Source: Flavobacteriales bacterium (GTDB taxonomy: Bacteria; Bacteroidota; Bacteroidia; JACJYZ01). From it: a stretch of DNA of 64,000 nt. Shown piece after piece: positions 59,613 through 64,000 of this stretch. Numbering within the stretch: position 1 is the first letter of the stretch; the number at the start of each line of letters is the position of its first letter. A program made the position numbers and the translations under genes. The notes under the pieces were generated by a model that did no database searches, was not told the origin of the DNA, and saw nothing but the letters and a program-made list of their open reading frames with translations. The stretch covers positions 434,001 to 498,000 of the forward strand of contig JACJYZ010000003.1 in the NCBI GenBank assembly GCA_020635855.1. The letters are read 5' to 3'.

Positions 59613-60268
59613 TCCGAAAGCTGCTGGCCGAATGGATGGGCACCTATGCCTTGGTGTTCTTCGGTACCGGTGCCATTATGGTGAATCGGTTCCATGAAGG
59701 TGTGTTGGGTCACATGGGTGTTTGCATCGTGTTCGGCCTGGTGGTGATGACCATGATCTATGCCGTGGGTGATATTTCGGGTGCCCACCTGAACCCGGCT
59801 GTCAGTCTTGGGTTTTATGCGGACGGACGGATGAAATTCCCTGAAATGCTGACGTATTCAGCGGTACAACTCCTGGGAGCAACCTCCGCAAGTTTTACGT
59901 GTAGCCTGATGTTCGGTGTGCAGCACGGACTGGGAGAAACCGTTCCGTCAGGAGGTCTTTGGGGCGCAGCCTTTGGAATGGAAACGTTGCTTACGTTCAT
60001 CCTGATGTTTGTAATCCTGCGTGTATCTACCGGTAGCAAGGAGAAGGGAATTACGGCAGCCATTGCGATTGGGGGCGTGGTGACCATGGCAGCAATGGTA
60101 GGCGGGCCGGTTTCAGGTGCATCCATGAATCCCGCCAGATCGTTCGGGCCTGCACTCATGTCCGGTAACTGGGAAAGTTTCTGGGTATACCTCGCGGGGC
60201 CTTACCTGGGCTGTGTAATGGCCGTCATGCTCTGCCGTATCTTGCACGGTGAAAAAACATCCTCTTAA
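59609..60268 (+). CDS. Aquaglyceroporin-like channel (AqpS-type) in the ars operon
   Basis: The ATG at 59609 overlaps the arsM stop (ATGA). The 219-residue protein has six membrane segments and both NPA boxes (ISGAHLNPAVSLG and GASMNPARSFGP) of the MIP family. In an ars operon without an arsB or acr3 pump, such a channel lets arsenite made by the arsenate reductase leave the cell down its gradient, as AqpS does in Sinorhizobium. This is inference from context; the fold is certain. Confidence 0.88.
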   Translation: MIRKLLAEWMGTYALVFFGTGAIMVNRFHEGVLGHMGVCIVFGLVVMTMIYAVGDISGAHLNPAVSLGFYADGRMKFPEMLTYSAVQLLGATSASFTCSLMFGVQHGLGETVPSGGLWGAAFGMETLLTFILMFVILRVSTGSKEKGITAAIAIGGVVTMAAMVGGPVSGASMNPARSFGPALMSGNWESFWVYLAGPYLGCVMAVMLCRILHGEKTSS

Positions 60269-60278
60269 AAACCGACTC

Positions 60279-60647
60279 ATGAAGGCACTGCAAACCATCG
60301 GACTACTGCTTATATCCAATTCGTTCATGACCCTGGCATGGTATGGGCATTTGAAGTTTGCCCATTGGACACCGTTGCAGAAAGCCGGCCTGTTCTCAAT
60401 CATCCTGATCAGCTGGGGCATTGCATTTTTTGAATATGTATTCCAGGTGCCGGCCAACAGGTTCGGGTACGCCGGAAACGGAGGCCCATTCAATGTATGG
60501 CAGCTGAAAGTATTGCAGGAAGTAATCACGCTCACCGTGTTTGCCATATTTGCCTTGTTGGTTTTCCGGACGGAAGCGCTTCGATGGAATCACTTGGTGG
60601 GCTTCGTTTTTCTGATACTGGCTGTATACTTTGTCTTCAAAAAATAA
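60279..60647 (+). CDS. DUF486/DMT-family small membrane protein
   Basis: The ATG 60279 is preferred over the 60249 start, which overlaps the channel gene. The 122-residue protein has four membrane segments and the DUF486 pattern (WYGHLKF, ISWGIAFFEYVFQVPANRFG, FNVWQLKVLQEVITLTVFAI). Members often sit near metal or arsenic genes, without a defined job. It belongs to the operon by position: 10 bases after the channel stop and three bases before arsC. Confidence 0.8.
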   Translation: MKALQTIGLLLISNSFMTLAWYGHLKFAHWTPLQKAGLFSIILISWGIAFFEYVFQVPANRFGYAGNGGPFNVWQLKVLQEVITLTVFAIFALLVFRTEALRWNHLVGFVFLILAVYFVFKK

Positions 60648-60650
60648 AAG

Positions 60651-61088
60651 ATGGATTCGATGAAAAAAATACCGCATATCCTTGTCTTGTGTACCGGGAA
60701 TTCCTGCAGGAGTCAGATGGCGGAAGGGTACCTGAAAATGTATGGAGGGGGCGCATTGGAAGTAAGCAGTGCGGGTACCCATCCGCAGGGGCTGAATCCG
60801 AAGGCAGCCCGCGTCATGCTGGAAGACGGATTGGACATCAGCCAGCAAACCTCCAACCATGTGGACGAATTTCTGAACCGGTCGGTGGACGTGGTGTTGA
60901 CCGTTTGCGATGATGCGAAAGAGAATTGCCCGTTTTTTCCCGGTGATGTGAAACGGATCCATCATGCATTTTCGGATCCTGCCAAGGCCAGCGGTAGTGA
61001 AGAGGAGATCCTGGAATCCTTTCGCCGTGTGCGGGACCAGATCAAGGCCTACTGTAAGGAGTTGGCATCGGAAATCGTGGGTGGCTAG
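60651..61088 (+). CDS. arsC: Arsenate reductase, low-molecular-weight phosphatase type
   Basis: The 145-residue protein has the LMW protein-tyrosine phosphatase loop CTGNSCRSQMAEG (Cys14, Arg20) and the pair Cys86 and Cys93 in VCDDAKENCP, the thioredoxin-coupled type of arsenate reductase. It reduces arsenate to arsenite, which then leaves by the channel or is methylated by ArsM. It is the last gene of the operon; its stop is two bases from the next, convergent gene. Confidence 0.92.
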   Translation: MDSMKKIPHILVLCTGNSCRSQMAEGYLKMYGGGALEVSSAGTHPQGLNPKAARVMLEDGLDISQQTSNHVDEFLNRSVDVVLTVCDDAKENCPFFPGDVKRIHHAFSDPAKASGSEEEILESFRRVRDQIKAYCKELASEIVGG

Positions 61089-61090
61089 CA

Positions 61091-64000
61091 CTATTCGCCG
61101 CCGCCGTCATCCTCTTCGACGGGTTCATTCAGGAAGCGGAACTGGTAGTTGTTTTCTCCTCCGACATTGATGTCACGTTTTTTCTCGGTAAAGGAGAAAT
61201 CCACATTGAACGTGTCAAACCCGTTGAATTCGATCAGGTACGACTCCTTGTCGATGGTGAAGCGTTCACCGAAAATATTGTTCACGCTTATGGTATAATA
61301 CCCGGCCTGTGGAACGCTCAGCACGTAGTTGCCGTCTTTGTCGGTCAGTACAGAAAACGCTTCACCTATTTCGTTGGTGGCGGTCACCCGGATGCCTTCC
61401 ACTTCGATGTTGCCATCACTGCTGAAGCGGTCGCGGGTTAATACGATTTTTCCTTTGATTTTATAACTGGCGGCGAATGGAATGAAAAGCACGGTATTGC
61501 TGTTCACTACAACAGTTTGTTCGTTTCCGTTCACGTTGTACAGGTCACCCAGGTTCACCAGCGGTGTGAAGGAGAAGCGATAGGTTCCTTCCGGCAGGTT
61601 GGTGTAGGAAATTTGTCCGTCCGGACCGGTGAGCAGTTCCATTTGGGCGAAGTTGCCATGACCTCTTTCCTTGTCGTATTTCACCCGTTTGATGTCGGTC
61701 AGGATGTTGGCGATCAGTGGTTCTCCCTCATCCTTGATCTTGTTTCCGTTCAGGTCTTTGAAGCAAACCACTTTTACATCATAGTACTTCAGGCGTGGTT
61801 GTGGAATATCGAAAGCCTTCCTTACACCCAGGGAGAAGTTAAATGTTTTGAAGCTTTGCCTTCCTTCCTCTATGTCCACCCATGAGTTGATAAAGGCATT
61901 TCCCTGACCGTAGAAATCCCAGCCGGAACGGTTTCTAACATCCAGCCTCAGATTGATGCTGCTGTTTTCCCTGGCGGAAGGCATGCGAATGCTGTAGTTC
62001 ATGAACCCCGAAACTTTGACAGTCTTATCCATGAAATACCTTTCATAACCAGGGCGGAGGTAGAACACCTGGTTCACTCTTCCTGTTTGCAACAGGTATT
62101 GTGCATCCACCACGTTCAGGGAGCCGTACACATAATATGCACTCAACATCCAGTGTCGTACTTTGTAACTCAGGCTGAGATTGGTGCTTAAGACGGGTTT
62201 GTTAAAGTTAAATGAGGGAACACTGTCGAAGTCCGTCTGTTTGATTAGAGAGTAGCCAATGATGGCACTCGGTGTTAGGGTTTGGAATGCTGACAACGTA
62301 TATCGGGCGGAACCATAAGCACCCAGGTATGTGTTCCGGATGACTTTGGTGAAATTGTAAGCGGGATAGTACAGGTTGCTGCTGGTTCTTCGGAAATTGG
62401 GACCGAATTCATAGTACATCCGACTGGATTTATTGACAGACATTGTGAGGCGCACCATGTCGTGAGTGAAATGGCTGCCCTGGTAATACAGTACATCGGG
62501 GAACCGCACGCTGTATTGCTGGTAGTGATCTAGCAAGAAATTCAGGCGCTTGTGATTATCGATCATGTACATGGCGCCAATATGTCCGTTCCGGTTGCCA
62601 CCACCACGTGCAAAGAACCGCGTACTTGCAGTGGCTGTGCTGTTGATCCGAAGTTTTTTGGTGCTGTAGTTATAGGATAGCCTCCATCTCAGACCGTACA
62701 GGTTGGTGTCAAGGGAAGACGGTATGGTTGCAACCTTATGGTAGGCGGTTCTGCCAAGGATCAGGCTTCCGTTAACGCTGTGATGTTTAAGGAATGAAGT
62801 TCCGGATTGAATAAGGTATGCGATTGAGTTGGAGTGGTTGTATTGGTTGTCTTCATAACTCACTCCGGTATTTACCCTGTACTTTTTCATGAGGGTGAGG
62901 TTTGTGCCTGCCGCGTAGGTATAAATGGGGTAGAGGATGTTGCGGAAAGCAGAACCATAGACACTGTAATCCTTGTTGATTTTATAATCGGCGGAGATGC
63001 CCCGGCCATTTGCGTTGAAGATGCCGGAAGAAGTGATGTTATCTCCGGCGATTATGTTCCATTTCGGGTCGCGGTACCTCACATACGCGGTCAGGTTTTG
63101 TGGGTCGGAGGAAAACTTCGTTGAGGATTTTCCGGGAGAGAACAATACGTTCCGCATGTTGAGCATGTAGTTCACTTCCCGGAGCTGAGGAAACAGTACC
63201 GAACCAAAAATCGAACTGTTGATTCTGGGTTGTGCGGTGCTCATCAGGTTGTAGAATTGCACGTCCATGTTGAGCGGGGTGGCCGACTGTTGTTTTTTGT
63301 TGTAGTAGTTGTTATCAACCTGTTTGAACCATACCGACTCATGCATCACGGAATAGGCGGTGGAAGCTTTCACCGTTACGGTTGATTCTTTCCAGACCTG
63401 CTCCAGGTAAGAAGGTGTGTCTTCATCTTTGGTGGCGCTTCCCACGGTGAAGGTTAGCGTGGTATCCTTATATGGTGCAACCTCAATGTATCTGGATCGT
63501 TGATTCGCGTTGAACTGCGGCATCACCAGATTTTTGCCAACTTCAAATTCAAGATAGATCACCTCCGGGGTATTGCCTTTGTTGGAAATGATCACGTCAA
63601 AATTGACATCATTATAATAGGTATTGAAGTACACCACGTTGCTGCTGGTGGTGATGCTCCATCTGCTTTTGCGGATTACCTTGATGTAGCAGTCGGCAGT
63701 GTAAGCTGCATTTTTGGTTTTGAAAGCCGCATTGATCACATGTGCCATGCCTCCTTTTGCATCACCGGGAATGGAAATGCGCATCGGCACATATACCGTT
63801 GCGCCCGGTTCGATGGTATATGAATCTTTGGCGGTATACGCGACATTCCACCCCAGGGGGGCAAAAATTTCCAGTTTACCTGTAATGGTGGTAATTTCCC
63901 TGTTGGTGATTTTCAGTACATCAAAAATTGTCGAGTCAGCACTTTGTTCGATGTGGTTTTTTGTGAAAAGCATCACCCTGTTACTGTCAGGGTCGGGAGC
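61091..64000 (-). CDS. Outer-membrane usher-like protein, N-terminal part outside window
   Basis: The frame is open from the window edge (reading AP-DPDSNR before the first visible Met) down to TAG at 61091, about 969 residues. An N-terminal Ig-like part (IEPGATVYVPMRISIPG) is followed by a long beta-barrel region with aromatic strands (YGSAFRNILYPIYTYAAGTN and others), a SdrD-like or prealbumin-like linker (VCFKDLNGNKIKDEGEPLI) and a carboxypeptidase-regulatory-like domain (VTATNEIGEAFSVLTDKDGNYVLSV). Such build is seen in fimbrial-usher-like and adhesive outer-membrane proteins of Bacteroidota. The C-terminus is acidic (EPVEEDDGGGE). Family assignment is tentative. Confidence 0.6.
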   Translation of the reverse strand, partial: APDPDSNRVMLFTKNHIEQSADSTIFDVLKITNREITTITGKLEIFAPLGWNVAYTAKDSYTIEPGATVYVPMRISIPGDAKGGMAHVINAAFKTKNAAYTADCYIKVIRKSRWSITTSSNVVYFNTYYNDVNFDVIISNKGNTPEVIYLEFEVGKNLVMPQFNANQRSRYIEVAPYKDTTLTFTVGSATKDEDTPSYLEQVWKESTVTVKASTAYSVMHESVWFKQVDNNYYNKKQQSATPLNMDVQFYNLMSTAQPRINSSIFGSVLFPQLREVNYMLNMRNVLFSPGKSSTKFSSDPQNLTAYVRYRDPKWNIIAGDNITSSGIFNANGRGISADYKINKDYSVYGSAFRNILYPIYTYAAGTNLTLMKKYRVNTGVSYEDNQYNHSNSIAYLIQSGTSFLKHHSVNGSLILGRTAYHKVATIPSSLDTNLYGLRWRLSYNYSTKKLRINSTATASTRFFARGGGNRNGHIGAMYMIDNHKRLNFLLDHYQQYSVRFPDVLYYQGSHFTHDMVRLTMSVNKSSRMYYEFGPNFRRTSSNLYYPAYNFTKVIRNTYLGAYGSARYTLSAFQTLTPSAIIGYSLIKQTDFDSVPSFNFNKPVLSTNLSLSYKVRHWMLSAYYVYGSLNVVDAQYLLQTGRVNQVFYLRPGYERYFMDKTVKVSGFMNYSIRMPSARENSSINLRLDVRNRSGWDFYGQGNAFINSWVDIEEGRQSFKTFNFSLGVRKAFDIPQPRLKYYDVKVVCFKDLNGNKIKDEGEPLIANILTDIKRVKYDKERGHGNFAQMELLTGPDGQISYTNLPEGTYRFSFTPLVNLGDLYNVNGNEQTVVVNSNTVLFIPFAASYKIKGKIVLTRDRFSSDGNIEVEGIRVTATNEIGEAFSVLTDKDGNYVLSVPQAGYYTISVNNIFGERFTIDKESYLIEFNGFDTFNVDFSFTEKKRDINVGGENNYQFRFLNEPVEEDDGGGE

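Overview
The window is chromosomal DNA from a member of the Bacteroidota. Evidence: several large secreted proteins end in a type IX secretion (T9SS) type A sorting domain (F/PNP start, G.Y...V / KLII.. end), there is a TonB-dependent receptor with an N-terminal carboxypeptidase-regulatory domain, many short lipoproteins have the lipobox followed by CKK/CKKD, the integrase is of the Bacteroidota arm-binding/SAM-like type, and at least one promoter fits the TTTG / TAnnTTTG pattern. I cannot name the genus.

Layout. (A) 1-14335: the right part of a phage-like integrated element. It runs from small membrane and coiled-coil proteins (holin/spanin-like arrangement), a repeat-built tail fibre and a membrane-anchored M15 endolysin-like peptidase, through a Cro/CI repressor and two small early genes, to one very large T9SS-sorted surface protein (6015-12731) and a tyrosine integrase (12841-14094). 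It ends at a 45-base 3' fragment of tRNA-Asp (14291-14335), the likely attachment site. The left end lies outside the window. (B) 14336-14700: a terminator, a second tRNA-Asp-like sequence broken by two palindromes, and a small inverted-repeat element. (C) 14850-16783: YHYH lipoprotein, YwqK/MORN lipoprotein and SCO1-like protein, overlapping genes. (D) 16917-18690: an Abi_2-type abortive infection gene destroyed by an IS3-family element. (E) 18848-29564: a T9SS protein with an in-frame amber codon, an M23-like lipoprotein, an ABC1/UbiB kinase pair, a TonB receptor with two lipoproteins, and a LOG-family enzyme. (F) 29680-37313: GT39 and GT2 glycosyltransferases, a T9SS protein, a gene frameshifted by a 25-bp tandem duplication, and outer-membrane and DUF2807 proteins. 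(G) 37369-46006: OsmC, an AlkA-like glycosylase, a BglII/BstYI-type restriction-modification pair, an M13 peptidase, a 7TM-SpoIIE phosphatase, an FKBP isomerase and a formyltransferase. (H) 46012-56104: a 2704-residue HYR-repeat T9SS protein and its short paralogue. (I) 56127-57894: a substrate-binding-protein-like protein without a signal peptide and a tail-collar protein. (J) 58361-61088: an arsenic operon (arsR, arsM, aquaglyceroporin, DUF486 protein, arsC) with a recognisable promoter/operator. (K) 61091-64000: an outer-membrane usher-like protein cut by the window edge.

The most unusual region is 5700-12731. The giant surface gene carried by the phage-like element has an (AG)13 tract upstream, a T13 tract inside the signal-peptide codons, and two full plus one partial copy of a 2151-bp direct repeat that differ by one visible base. 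This looks like a lysogenic-conversion gene whose expression can switch by slippage and whose length can change by recombination. Other points of interest are the palindrome-interrupted tRNA-Asp-like sequence, several recently broken genes (IS insertion, amber codon, 25-bp duplication), and signs of domain duplication and gene conversion in the HYR proteins.
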